In this document: one piece after another, positions 23,369 to 35,819 of the stretch
Numbering within the stretch: position 1 is the first letter of the stretch
How the letters are laid out: each line of letters begins with the position of its first letter
Assembly (NCBI RefSeq): GCF_036588685.1
Contig: NC_086381.1
Span: forward strand, 68,951,436-69,015,435
Source: Mytilus trossulus
Lineage: Eukaryota; Mollusca; Bivalvia; Mytilida; Mytilidae
DNA: 64,000 nucleotides
Direction of reading: 5' to 3'
Made by a program: the position numbers and the translations under genes
Notes under the pieces: generated by a model
Database searches by the model: none
Seen by the model: only the letters and a program-made list of their open reading frames with translations
What the model was told of the DNA's origin: nothing

Positions 23369-26300
23369 CATTGAAATTTTGCAATATTCTAATTTAGAAT
23401 GACTTTTTTATACCTCCAACCTTTAACATCTGATATTTTTATTATCTAGAGCTCTGTAAAAAAATGAATAAAAAAAATTATAAAAATGATATTACCATGC
23501 AAAAAATAATATGAAAACAAAATAGAAAACCGAGTTCTAGATAATAAACATTGAGGGTGGGTTTATTTTGATAGTTTTTATGACACCCCCCTTAAAATCT
23601 TATAAAGTTATAATATTTAAAACAAACAAAAATTAGAATGGCAGTTTAAAAAAGTATAGGTCCTTTCTGTAGGGACATTGCAACTCTGCATGTTAAAGAA
23701 CCCTTGCTACAACTCTTTTGAGGTGTCAGTAGGACATGGCTTGTGGCAAGGCTAACTTTCTGTCCAAGATTATCCTCCTCTCGGCTGGCAGTCAAAATTT
23801 CCCCTCCCTTCACCATCTGACCACTTTATAGAACTTACAGATTGATTTGTTGTGATATCAAGAGATGTGAGACAACTATCCTACAGAGACCAAATGGTGT
23901 TAATGTAAAAAAGATTACTGTTTTGGCTTCGACAATGAGAAAATCCACTAACATTGAAATTTTGCAATATTCTAATTTAGAATGACTTTTTTATACCTCC
24001 AACCTTTAACATCTGATATTTTTATTATCTAGAGCTCTGTAAAAAAATGGAAAAAAAAAATAAAAAATGAAAATACCATGCAAAAAATAATATGAAAACA
24101 AAATAGAAAACTAGAGTTCTAGATAATAAACATTGAGGGTGGGTTTATTTTGATATTTTTTGTGACACCCGCCTTAAAATCTTATAAAGTTATCATTTTT
24201 AAAACAAACAAAAATTATAATGGCAGTTTAAAAATTATAGGTCCTTTCTGTAGGGACAGTGCAAATCTGCATGTTAAAGAACCCTTGCTACAACTCTTTT
24301 GATGTGTAAGCAGGACATCATATGGCTTGTGGCAAGGCTAACTTTCTGTCCAAGATTATCCTCCTCTCGGCTGGCAGTCAAAATTTCCCCTCCCTTCACC
24401 ATCTGACCACTTTATAGAACTTACAGATTGATTTGTTGTGATATCAAGAGATGTGAGACAACTATCCTACAGAGACCAAATGGTGTTAATGTAAAAAAGA
24501 TTACTGTTTTGGCTTCAACAATGAGAAAATCCACTAACATTGAAATTTTGCAATATTCTAATTTAGAATGACTTTTTTATACCTCCAACCTTTAACATCT
24601 GATATTTTTATTATCTAGAGCTCTGTAAAAAAATGGAAAAAAAAATAAAAAATGAAAATACCATGCAAAAAATAATATGAAAACAAAATAGAAAACTAGA
24701 GTTCTAGATAATAAACATTGAGGGTGGGTTTATTTTGATATTTTTATGACACCCGCCTTAAAATCTTATAAAGTTATCATTTTTAAAACAAACAAAAATT
24801 ATAATGGCAGTTTAAAAATTATCGGTCCTTTCTGTAGGGACAGTGCAACTCTGCATGTTAAAGAACCCTTGCTACAACTCTTTTGATGTGTAAGCAGGAC
24901 ATCATATGGCTTGTGGCAAGGCTAACTTTCTGTCCAAGATTATCCTCCTCTCGGCTGGCAGTCAAAATTTCCCCTCCCTTCACCATCTGACCACTTTATA
25001 GAACTTACAGATTGATTTGTTGTGATATCAAGAGATGTGAGACAACTATCCTACAGAGACCAAATGGTGTTAATGTAAAAAAGATTACTGTTTTGGCTTC
25101 AACAATGAGAAAATCCACTAACATTGAAATTTTGCAATATTCTAATTTAGAATGGCTTTTTTATACCTCCAACCTTTAACATCTGATATTTTTATTATCT
25201 AGAGCTCTAAAAAAAAATGGAAAAAAAAAATAAAAAATGAAAATACCATGCAAAAAATAATATGAAAACAAAATAGAAAACTAGAGTTCTAGATAATAAA
25301 CATTGAGGGTGGGTTTATTTTGATATTTTTTATGACACCCGCCTTAAAATCTTATAAAGTTATCATTTTTAAAACAAACAAAAATTATAATGGCAGTTTA
25401 AAAATTATAGGTCCTTTCTGTAGGGACAGTGCAACTCTGCATGTTAAAGAACCCTTGCTACAACTCTTTTGATGTGTAAGCAGGACATGGCTTGTGGCAA
25501 GGCTAACTTTCTGTCCAAGATTATCCTCCTCTCGGCTGGCAGTCAAAATGTCCCCTCCCTTCACCATCTGACCACTTTATAGAACTTACAGATTGATTTG
25601 TTGTGATATCAAGAGATGTGAGACAACTATCCTACAGAGACCAAATGGTGTTAATGTAAAAAAGATTACTGTTTTGGCTTCAACAATGAGAAAATCCACT
25701 AACATTGAAATTTTGCAATATTCTAATTTAGAATGACTTTTTTATACCTCCAACCTTTAACATCTGATATTTTTATTATCTAGAGCTCTAAAAAAAAATG
25801 GAAAAAAAAATAAAAAATGAAAATACCATGCAAAAAATAATATGAAAACAAAATAGAAAACTAGAGTTCTAGATAATAAACATTGAGGGTGGGTTTATTT
25901 TGATATTTTTTGTGACACCCGCCTTAAAATCTTATAAAGTTATCATTTTTAAAACAAACAAAAATTATAATGGCAGTTTAAAAATTATAGGTCCTTTCTG
26001 TAGGGACAGTGCAACTCTGCATGTTAAAGAACCCTTGCTACAACTCTTTTGATGTGTAAGCAGGACATCATATGGCTTGTGGCAAGGCTAACTTTCTGTC
26101 CAAGATTATCCTCCTCTCGGCTGGCAGTCAAAATTTCCCCTCCCTTCACCATCTGACCACTTTATAGAACTTACAGATTGATTTGTTGTGATATCAAGAG
26201 ATGTGAGACAACTATCCTACAGAGACCAAATGGTGTTAATGTAAAAAAGATTACTGTTTTGGCTTCAACAATGAGAAAATCCACTAACATTGAAATTTTG

Positions 26301-28800
26301 CAATATTCTAATTTAGAATGACTTTTTTATACCTCCAACCTTTGACATCTGATATTTTTATTAACTAGAGCTCTAAAAAAAAATGGAAAAAAAATAAAAA
26401 ATGAAAATACCATGCAAAAAATAATATGAAAACAAAATAGAAAACTAGAGTTCTAGATAATAAACATTGAGGGTGGGTTTATTTTGATATTTTTTGTGAC
26501 ACCCGCCTTAAAATCTTATAAAGTTATCATTTTTAAAACAAACAAAAATTATAATGGCAGTTTAAAAATTATAGGTCCTTTCTGTAGGGACAGTGCAACT
26601 CTGCATGTTAAAGAACCCTTGCTACAACTCTTTTGATGTGTAAGCAGGACATCATATGGCTTGTGGCAAGGCTAACTTTCTGTCCAAGATTATTCTCCTC
26701 GGCTGGCAGTCAAAATTTCCCCTCCCTTCACCATCTGACCACTTAATAGAACTTACAGATTGATTTGTTGTGATATCAAGAGATGTGAGACAACTATCCT
26801 ACAGAGACCAAATGGTGTTAATGTAAAAAAGATTACTGTTTTGGCTTCAACAATGAGAAAATCCACTAACATTGAAATTTTGCAATATTCTAATTTAGAA
26901 TGACTTTTTTATACCTCCAACCTTTAACATCTGATATTTTTATTATCTAGAGCTCTGTAAAAAAAATGGAAAAAAAAAATAAAAAATGAAAATACCATGC
27001 AAAAAATAATATGAAAACAAAATAGAAAACTAGAGTTCTAGATAATAAACATTGAGGGTGGGTTTATTTTGATATTTTTTATGACACCCGCCTTAAAATC
27101 TTATAAAGTTATCATTTTTAAAACAAACAAAAATTATAATGGCAGTTTAAAAATTATAGGTCCTTTCTGTAGGGACAGTGCAACTCTGCATGTTAAAGAA
27201 CCCTTGCTACAACTCTTTTGATGTTTTAGCAGGACATGGCTTGTGGCAAGGCTAACTTTCTGTCCAAGATTATCCTCCTCTCGGCTGGCAGTCAAAATTT
27301 CCCCTCCCTTCACCATCTGACCACTTTATAGAACTTACAGATTGATTTGTTGTGATATCAAGAGATGTGAGACAACTATCCTACAGAGACCAAATGGTGT
27401 TAATGTAAAAAAGATTACTGTTTTGGCTTCAACAATGAGAAAATCCACTAACATTGAAATTTTGCAATATTCTAATTTAGAATGACTTTTTTATACCTCC
27501 AACCTTTAACATCTGATATTTTTATTATCTAGAGCTCTAAAAAAAAAATGGAAAAAAAAAATAAAAAATGAAAATACCATGCAAAAAATAATATGAAAAC
27601 AAAATAGAAAACTAGAGTTCTAGATAATAAACATTGAGGGTGGGTTTATTTTGATATTTTTTATGACACCCGCCTTAAAATCTTATAAAGTTATCATTTT
27701 TAAAACAAACAAAAATTATAATGGCAGTTTAAAAATTATAGGTCCTTTCTGTAGGGACAGTGCAACTCTGCATGTTAAAGAACCCTTGCTACAACTCTTT
27801 TGATGTGTAAGCAGGACATGGCTTGTGGCAAGGCTAACTTTCTGTCCAAGATTATCCTCCTCTCGGCTGGCAGTCAAAATTTCCCCTCCCTTCACCATCT
27901 GACCACTTCATAGAACTTACAGATTGATTTGTTGTGATATCAAGAGATGTGAGACAACTATCCTACAGAGACCAAATGGTGTTAATGTAAAAAAGATTAC
28001 TGTTTTGGCTTCAACAATGAGAAAATCCACTAACATTGAAATTTTGCAATATTCTAATTTAGAATGACTTTTTTATACCTCCAACCTTTAACATCTGATA
28101 TTTTTATTATCTAGAGCTCTGTAAAAAAATGAAAAAAAAAAAAAAAAAAAATGAAAATACCATGCAAAAAATAATATGAAAACAAAATAGAAAACTAGAG
28201 TTCTAGATAATAAACATTGAGGGTGGGTTTATTTTGATAGTTTTTATGACACCCGCCTTAAAATCTTATAAAGTTATCATATTTAAAACAAACAAAAATT
28301 ATAATGGCAGTTTAAAAATAATAGGTCCTTTCTGTAGGGACAGTGCAACTCTGCATGTTAAAGAACCCTTGCTACAACTCTTTTGAGGTGTCAGTAGGAC
28401 ATGGCTTGTGGCAAGGCTAACTTTCTGGCCAAGATTATCCTCCTCTCGGCTGGCAGTCAAAATTTCCCCTCCCTTCACCATCTGACCACTTTATAGAATT
28501 TACAGATTGATTTGTTGTGATATCAAGAGATGTGAGACAACTATCCTACAGAGACCAAATGGTGTTAATGTAAAAAAGATTACTGTTTTGGCTTCAACAA
28601 TGAGAAAATCCACTAACATTGAAATTTTGCAATATTCTAATTTAGAATGACTTTTTTATACCTCCAACCTTTAACATCTGATATTTTTATTATCTAGAGC
28701 TCTGTAAAAAAATGAAAAAAAATAATATAAAAATGAAAATACCATGCAAAAAATAATATGAAAACAAAATAGAAAACAGAGTTCTAGATAATGAACATTG
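23369..28800 (+). repeat. Satellite array, ~583-bp unit, nine full copies plus a partial tenth
   Basis: The phrase CATTGAAATTTTGCAATATT recurs at 23369, 23952, 24538, 25122, 25703, 26288, 26870, 27452, 28034 and 28618, spacings of 581-586. Each unit has, in order: (1) a hairpin module TTATCTAGAGCTCTG ... GAGTTCTAGATAATAA; (2) a segment related to the middle of the 17299 SINE (GTTAAAGAACCCTTGCTACA through GGCAGTCAAAATTTCCCC); (3) a diverged 110-bp-repeat module (AGAGATGTGAGACAACTATC, AGAGACCAAATGGTGTTAAT, TTCAACAATGAGAAAAT). Length variation is mainly in A runs and a CATAT indel. The first unit is the most diverged. The recurring 60-aa minus-strand frame (e.g. 27716-27898) reflects copy identity, and some units lack it. 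Confidence 0.95.
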
Positions 28801-29700
28801 AGGGTGGTATAAAAAGTGGGCATATTTCAAATTTTAATTTAAACAATATTTATGAATACAATTCAGTTTTTGGTGAATTCTTTTGTGCTGAATAGTTTTT
28901 TTTTCTTTCATTAGTATATTAACAAGTTATTTTTTATGCCAAAAATGGATTTGAAAGTTCTAATATTGAATTGGAGGTACATTTTTTTCATTTTAGTAAT
29001 TTTGAGACAACATCTATCTTCCCTGATTAATACAAGCTAATACTGTCTTAATTTTTTGTTTTATTTTGAATTCAAATAACTTTGTTTAAATCTATAATTT
29101 TGAACATCTGATTGGTTAATTATCTGGAGCTCTGTAAAAAAAAAAAAAAAAAAATTGTGAAAAAAAAATAATATGAAACAAGATTGTAAACAGAGTTCTA
29201 GATAATAAACGTTGAGGATGGTATAAAAAGTGAGCATATTTAAAATCTATTTTTAATCAATATATTTTTGGAAACAACTCAGTTTTTGGTGATTTTTTTG
29301 TGTTGAATGGTGATGTTTTTGTGTTGAATAGGTCTTTTCTTTCATTAGTATATTAACTTGTTATTTTTGTCCAGTTGTATATTTTGTATGGCAAAAATGG
29401 ATTTCAAAGTTTGAATGTTTTATTGGAAGTGCAATTCTTTTAATTTTAGTAATTTGGAGACAACATTTATCTTCTCCAAATATTACATGCTAACATAGTC
29501 CTAAAAATTTTCTAAAATTTTACTATAACCTTAAACATCTGATATTTTATTATCTAGAGCTCTGTAAAAAATCAAACAAAAAACATGTGTAAAACAATAA
29601 AGTAACTAAATAATAATAAAATTGTAAACAGAGTTCTAGATAATAACATAAAGAGTGGTGTAAAAAGTAGGCATATTTAAAGTTTGTTTATTATTATGAA
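28801..29700 (+). repeat. Degenerate ~425-bp relatives of the satellite hairpin unit
   Basis: Copies of the TCTAGAGCTCTG/AGAGTTCTAGATAAT hairpin recur at about 29120-29207 and 29545-29643, spaced ~425 bp. They are separated by a shared sequence (GAGGGTGGTATAAAAAGTGG, TCAGTTTTTGGTGA, TTTCATTAGTATATTAAC, AGACAACATCTATCTTC) that lacks the SINE and 110-bp modules of the satellite. This looks like the older parent repeat. Confidence 0.7.
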
Positions 29701-29964
29701 TAGTGCACTGTATAATTTGTACAATATTTATTGTGAAGTCTTGGAAAATTGTGAAAGTTTAGAATTGTGTTTATTTAAGATGTCTATATTCAATCTTCAA
29801 TAATGGTCATGGCAATGGAGGACAATTGAATATTATTGCTCTATGAAGAAACAGACTTTTTTATATCAAGAAAGATCCAACAACAGTTTATATCAATGAT
29901 ATCTAAAGAGACAAAATACTGAGAAATACTAAAAGCTCAAATATTGAACTTATATAATAAAATT

Positions 29965-30245
29965 TATGTTCTACATTGAAAACATGTTTCTACATACCGT
30001 TCTATAGAGAAGACGCATTCCTACATTATGTTCTTGAGAAGATGCATTCCTACATTATGTTCTAGAGAAGACATGTGCTTTACATACTGTTCTATAGTGA
30101 AAGACATGTTTCTACATACTGTTCAATAGTGAAGACACGTTCATTGGTACTGTTTTATAGTGAAGACACATTTCTACATAATGGTCTATATTGAAGACAT
30201 ATATTGTTCCTACATAATGTTCTATGGTGAAGAAAGATGTTCTAT
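29965..30245 (+). repeat. Degenerate minisatellite, ~31-36 bp unit
   Basis: Roughly eight imperfect units follow the pattern TTCTACATANTGTTCTATAGTGAAGACAC. Spacing varies from unit to unit, which points to an old array. Confidence 0.7.
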
Positions 30246-32345
30246 AGCACAAACAGATGATCCTTAGTTGCAATGAGGTATCCAGAAGATTTCCAGCTCT
30301 TCATTACATATTCTGCTGTTTTCTCAAGAAAACCACAAGGTATTGATAATTTAGGTCTGTAAAAAGTGTATTATTTGCACACAATTTAAATTTGGAGTTT
30401 AAATGGCCAAACCTGTTAGTATGGATTTATTGGGATATTCTAGTTCTAGATTTATGATCTTCTTTGAATATTTAGATTAATGTAAGGGAAATTTCTCCCT
30501 TGTGATATCTTTTTGATAGTGTTTTGTAATTTTTTATTGTTGAATGTGAAGAATTGTGAAATGTGTATGACTTGACAAGATAATATTAAAAAAGAAAAGT
30601 TATATTAAAACTTTCAATAAATACTTTTTGACAATTCTTTTCCTCAGTTGAAAACATTTAAAATGCCTATAAAAACAATAGCTTAATATTTCATCAGAAT
30701 GTATTGCAATGCAGCATGCTAATTTGAATGTTGGTTATCTGCATGATCAGCCTAAACTGTTTTTGCATGTTAAAAAAAATGAATGCTAAAAAGGGGAAGT
30801 AATTTATCAAATTTTAAAAGAAAATACAAGTAAGCACTTGAAAAAGGCGTAAAAGTCAGAACTGTACCAACGCTAATTACATCTTACTGCAAGTTAAAGT
30901 TGGCACCAACTTCCAAACTGAGGGAATTCTATGAAAAATGCAATTCTTCTTCTAACCATTTATTGAAAAACTTATAATGAACATGAGTAATATTGATAGA
31001 AAAAGAAAAAAAATATATTTAACAATAATGCCATATCTATGACATTAAGATGATGTGGTATGATTGCCAATTGAGACATCTATATCGAAGGGACCAAATG
31101 AAATCAATTGGTTCTATATTAAATAATTCAAAAGATTATTTTAAGTCAAGTATGTGACTGCCATTCATAAAAATGCATTATTTTTATTCCAGATTTCAAT
31201 GTTCAACCTGAAAGTAGAAATTCTTAAAATTTATGCTGGACATCACAATACTGGATATCTACAGATTTAAGACTTGTGGAGAATATTCTGATAAATTAAT
31301 GGTAAGTGTTTACATTAAGAAATAAGGTGGGTTGATTGTGGTTACTAATGTATACAATCACCAGAATTAATATGGAATCGAAACCATTTTACAGCACTAT
31401 AATAGAAGCCTGCATATGCTTTTTAATATTCAAAATGAAAAAAAATCTCTTTTTAAATTCCTAGTAATTTCTTGTAATTGAGTATCAATCTGTTTGGCAA
31501 ATTTGTTTGGATTGATAAAAAAGTACTACTATGGTAAATGTGAGATGTTTTGGACCAAATAATGAGATCAAATTGTTTTAAGTATTATAAGGGTATTCTA
31601 ACTGTTTTCAAAATACTGTAAAATTCTGAATATCCTAGAGCGTGTCAATCAATAAAGCAGATTAAATATTGGTTCCCAATAACCATCTTAACAATTGTTT
31701 TTGCTATCTTTTACTGAAGATTTCTTTTGTCTTTTCTTGTTGCCATTCCAAAACAATTAATTTTCAAGTGTATTCAGCAGATTTTGAAATATTACCTATG
31801 TATTGCAATTAAGATAGCAAGTTATATGATGTGCTAAGTAAACAATTGATGATTGGTGTATTGCTTTTTATCTATGAAAGTGGATAAAAAAATCAACATC
31901 ATTCAAATTTATCTGCCTTGCATTCATTTATTTATTGAAAATAACTGCAAAAGAAATAAAATTATTTATGTAAATGATCCCAAAAACTAAGAAATATTTT
32001 CTGTTTCAGATGTAAGACAAATTGTGCTACAAGTATCAAACCAGCAAAATAAATTGATGGAAGTAAAACATAAGAGCAGGATCTTACCTCATACAAGGTT
32101 GGTATTTAACTTTGGCAGTGAATTAATTATCTGTCCATCTGATGTAACAATGTTCTTATAAAAATAAGAAGATGTGGTATGATTGCTGATAAGACAATTT
32201 CTCTCGATCAGAGACCATTTAATGAAGTTAACAAATATATCTTTCATGATTGGCAATGAGACAACTGTGTCACTCTGTCAATTTATGAACATGATGCACT
32301 TGAAAATAACCAGTTAATTAAAATAACTACTTTTATTGTTGTTCT
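30246..32345. other. AT-rich stretch with possible non-coding exons
   Basis: No coding exon is supported. Two segments have good splice-site context: 31193-31301 (TTTTTATTCCAG acceptor, GGTAAGTG donor) and 32010-32097 (CTGTTTCAG acceptor, GGTTGGTA donor). Neither has a convincing reading frame, so they could be exons of a non-coding transcript or chance. Partial 110-bp-repeat modules lie near 31050-31100 and 32168-32260. Confidence 0.35.
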
Positions 32346-32511
32346 TCATCATTACAGTGGCTAGAGTACTTCAGCTATAAACTGAAATGATTATACTTAG
32401 CAACAATGTCAAGGTGAGCCCTGTTGTTTACTTCAACACTACATGTTCAATAATGTTAACATTAGTACAAGTTGATGTATTTTATCAGAAGTGGAAGAAA
32501 TTAATTACATG

Positions 32512-32660
32512 TAAAATTGAGAAAGGAAATGGTGAATATGTCAAAGCGACAACCACCCGACCATTAGAGCAGACGACAGCCGAAGGCAACCAATGGGTCT
32601 TCAATGTAGCAAGAATTCCCTCACCCGTAGGTGTCCTTCAGCTGGCCCCTAAAAATATGC
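32512..32660 (+). repeat. 'CAGCTGAAGGACGCC' repeat copy
   Basis: AAATGGTGAATATGTCAAAG, ACAACCACCCGACCATTAGA and TAGGTGTCCTTCAGCTGGCC match the family at 6963, 7995, 50380 and 63950. Confidence 0.7.
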
Positions 32661-32667
32661 TTAAGAA

Positions 32668-32816
32668 TTGAATGCTTCTTTTTGTAAATTTATTGGGTGG
32701 TAAAAGCGTTGACCGAAGTACATTTTGTATGAAGCGCGGAAGCCCTTCATTCTAAAAATGTACGCACAGTCAACGCTTTTACAACCCTATAAAGTTTCAA
32801 AAAGAAGTATTCAATA
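32668..32816. mobile_element. Hairpin MITE with AGCGTTGAC arms
   Basis: ATTGAATGCTTCTTTTT and GGTAAAAGCGTTGAC on the left mirror GTCAACGCTTTTACAACC and AAAAAGAAGTATTCAAT on the right. The loop contains AAGCGCGGAAGCCCTTC. About 149 bp, non-coding. Confidence 0.75.
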
Positions 32817-33150
32817 CTTATAATTACATTTTTTTTTAGCTAAAACACGATTTTTATCCAGTTTTATTAAATTCACCGGTGCACTTTTTTGTGGGACCTC
32901 GTGTCATAATGCATGATAAATGTTATTGTCTGATGCAATTGTTTACGGAATAACATGTAACCAATCAGAATAACGTATTATAATGAAACTTACATCTAAT
33001 GTAATTATATAATAGTACAGTGACAACTTTGTATAACATTATTGAACATGTAGTGTTGAAGTAAACAACAGGGCTCAACCTTGACATTGTTGCTAAGTAT
33101 AATCATTTCAGTTCACAGCTGAAGTACTCTAGCCACTGTTATGATGAAGT

Positions 33151-33908
33151 ATGTATTTGTGTTATTTTAGTGTTTGTCTTGTATACCTTACCTCTTTGTA
33201 TTCAGTTCTGCATGGCTGTTTTGAGACTTTTAAATTTACCTTTGGTACTGTAAGTGTGCTTTAGGGATTAAAATCTGGGAATATATTTCTACGGGGGTGA
33301 TGTAGTTAAGTCTAAAAAAATAGTACTGAACTATTCTTAATTTATTACTGTTAAACTTTGATGTTAAAAAGTCAAGTGCTGTCCCCATGTTCTTTTGACA
33401 TTTTTATTATCAAATTGAATTAACTAATTAAATTGTTATTTGTAGTGAAGAGGAAGAATTGAACTGATGAACTTGAAAACATCTGAAAGATATACACAAG
33501 AAAAACAGACAACATAGAATAAGGAAATAGAAAGCTTAACTCAAGAGTCATAGAGTAAAGGGAAGACCTAACTAGCAACACTCTGAAATTGACAAGAGAA
33601 AAAATCAACATACTAGCTGCCTTATTACCAACTTATTTAAAGCTGACTCAACCGATGAACATAGACAACTGATGAACATAGTCAACCTATGAACATAGTT
33701 AACCGATGAACAACTGATCAACAGTCAACTGTTGAACATAGTCAACTGATGAACATAGAACAAAAGTTTTACATAGTAACATCATAGTAAAACAATCAAC
33801 ATACCCGCTGCCTTATGATCAACATAGACCAAACAACAGATTAACATATACGAAATATTCTTGGCAACTAAAATATACGACTGAAATTAACAAGACAAAC
33901 AATCAATA
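33151..33908. other. AT-rich stretch with GATGAACATAG-type short repeats
   Basis: From about 33640 to 33800 the phrase (C/G)ATGAACATAG(A/T)CAAC recurs irregularly 6-8 times (ACTGATGAACATAG, ACCGATGAAC, ACTGTTGAACATAG), an old minisatellite. The rest shows nothing supportable. Confidence 0.5.
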
Positions 33909-34226
33909 TAATAGCTGCTTCATCACCAACTGAGAGGTTTAATGTCTATAATAGCTGCTTCATCACCAACTGAGAGGTTTAATGTCTATAATAGCTGCTT
34001 CATCACCAACTGAGAGGTTTAATGTCTATAATAGCTGCTTCATCACCAACTGAGAGGTTTGATGTCTATAATAGCTGCTTCATCACCAACTGAGAGGTTT
34101 AATGTCTATAATAGCTGCTTCATCACCAACTGAGAGGTTTAATGTCTACAATAGCTGCTTCATCACCAACTGAGAGGTTTAATGTCTATAATAGCTGCTT
34201 CATCACCAACTGAGAGGTTTAATGTC
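33909..34226 (+). repeat. 40-bp minisatellite, 8 nearly identical units
   Basis: The unit contains ATAGCTGCTTCATCACCAAC and TGAGAGGTTTAATGTCT. CATCACCAAC occurs at 33921, 33961, 34001, 34041, 34081, 34121, 34161 and 34201, exactly every 40 bp. Only two single-base differences are visible (GATG at 34058-34064; TACA near 34148). The high identity implies recent expansion. Confidence 0.95.
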
Positions 34227-34506
34227 TTTAATTGACTCAACTGATGAATGTAGAACAAACTTGGACATATGAACAGTATAGTAAAACAATCAACATGTTG
34301 GAGACATAAAAGTCTCAAAATATTCTTTGCAATTAAAATATATGACTGAAATTTCTTAATTGTATACGATCAAGAATGGGAGAGAGAGAAAGATGTAGAA
34401 TGGTCAGAGTGGGAGAGGGAGAACAGTTATGTTGATGCGAGAGAGAACAAATATTTCAACTGGTAAATTTGTCTTCAACCAACACATGGCTTGTGTTGAT
34501 GTGTCT

Positions 34507-34615
34507 TACTAGACATTTGATATTTTTATTATCTACAGCTCTGTTAAAAAACAATGTGAAAAATAACATGAAAACAAAATTTAAACAGAGTTCTAGATAA
34601 TCAATATTAATGGGG
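34507..34615 (+). repeat. Solo copy of the TCTAGAGCTCTG hairpin
   Basis: TTATTATCTACAGCTCTGTT and AAACAGAGTTCTAGATAAT flank an ~50-base A-rich loop, as in the satellite units. It has the same ACATTTGATATTTTT lead-in. Confidence 0.7.
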
Positions 34616-35379
34616 TAGGCATATTTTAAAGGAGTAGGCTCAGTAAGACCCTTTACTGGCCCCAAAATATAGCAGCTTTACAAAATTGTTAAAATGTAAT
34701 CGTTCAGCTATTTATTGGAACACTCTTGTAACATAAATATGGGCTGTTTTTGACAATACAATGCACATGTATCAGGTACTTGCACCATTAAGTCATGCAA
34801 AATTACTGAAGTCTTCACATTATAGAATTTGAGCTAATTTTTAGACGGTTTCCGTCTCAAATGGAAGTGGCTTTATTTGTGTTCAGTCTTAATATTTAAA
34901 TGTATGTTGAATTTGATGATTATACATAACAAACATAAAGGTTGAGAATGAACACAGATGCAGCTACTTTTATTTTTGACCAAAAAAAACCATCTGAAAA
35001 GTGACAAATTATGGCATGTTTGATCGATTTTTCATATTTAAGCTTAGTTTTGGGCATCTTAAATGACTCAAATCAGCTCAAATCTTTCACATCAACTAAT
35101 TGAATTGACTGCACAAGACATGTCTAAAAAGTGCTCAAAATTTGTCATCAGATGTTCCTAGAATTTGAGGCCAAAATTGGACCTTTTATTTTTCAGCCCC
35201 ATTTATGGGCATTATGTTTTCTGGTCTGTTTGGCCATTTACTATTGACACATTCTTGTTTTTATTGTATTTATTAAATTTAAATTTTAAGTTGAGAATGT
35301 TTAATTGGATGTTCAGTTCTTTAGATTTTAAATATTTAGAGATGGAACCTATTCTTCATTTATTGACACTCTAAAATAT

Positions 35380-35700
35380 AATAAATTTGCAATATTCTTA
35401 TTTTGAATGTCTCTGCTTATACCTCTAACCTTAGACATCCTATACTTTTATTATCTAGAGCTCTGTAAAAAAAAATGTAGAAAAATAAAAAATAATATTA
35501 AAACAAAATTGTAAACAGAGCTCTAGATAATAAACATTAAGGGTGGTGTAAAAAGTGGGTATATTTTGATTTTTCAAATGGCTTTAAAGTTTGATTGTTT
35601 AAATAGAAGTAGAATTCTTTCAATTTTAGATGTTTTGAAATAAAACCTATCATCTCTGTAAACTGTGTAACAGTGTCTTAAATATTGCAATATTGTGATT
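35380..35700 (+). repeat. Solo copy of the ~425-bp parent repeat with hairpin
   Basis: TTGCAATATTCTTATTTTGA, TTATTATCTAGAGCTCTGTA, AAACAGAGCTCTAGATAATA and AGGGTGGTGTAAAAAGTGGG match the region at 28801-29700. It lacks the SINE and 110-bp modules. Confidence 0.7.
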
Positions 35701-35819
35701 TTGAATGTCCTTGTTAACTCAAAATTTTAACATTTGAATTACATTCAGTATTAAAATAATATGTGATGCATTTTTTTCTTGTTATTCTTTGTTATTTAGG
35801 ATATAATTTTATTTGTATT

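Larger units (their letters stand above)
32350..33150. mobile_element. Element bounded by ~115-bp inverted repeats
   Basis: 32350-32460 (CAGTGGCTAGAGTACTTCAG ... ACTTCAACACTACATGTTCA) is the near-exact reverse complement of 33035-33150. The 800-bp interval holds a CAGCTGAAGG-family repeat (32512-32660) and a hairpin MITE (32668-32816), so it is a nested repeat stack. No transposase. The 94-aa + frame at 32387-32671 is composed of the arm and the inner repeat. Confidence 0.75.

Noticed and set aside
23369..28800. CRISPR-like or functional tandem gene array
   Set aside because: Units are ~583 bp, AT-rich, with no spacers and no conserved coding frame; it is a eukaryotic satellite.
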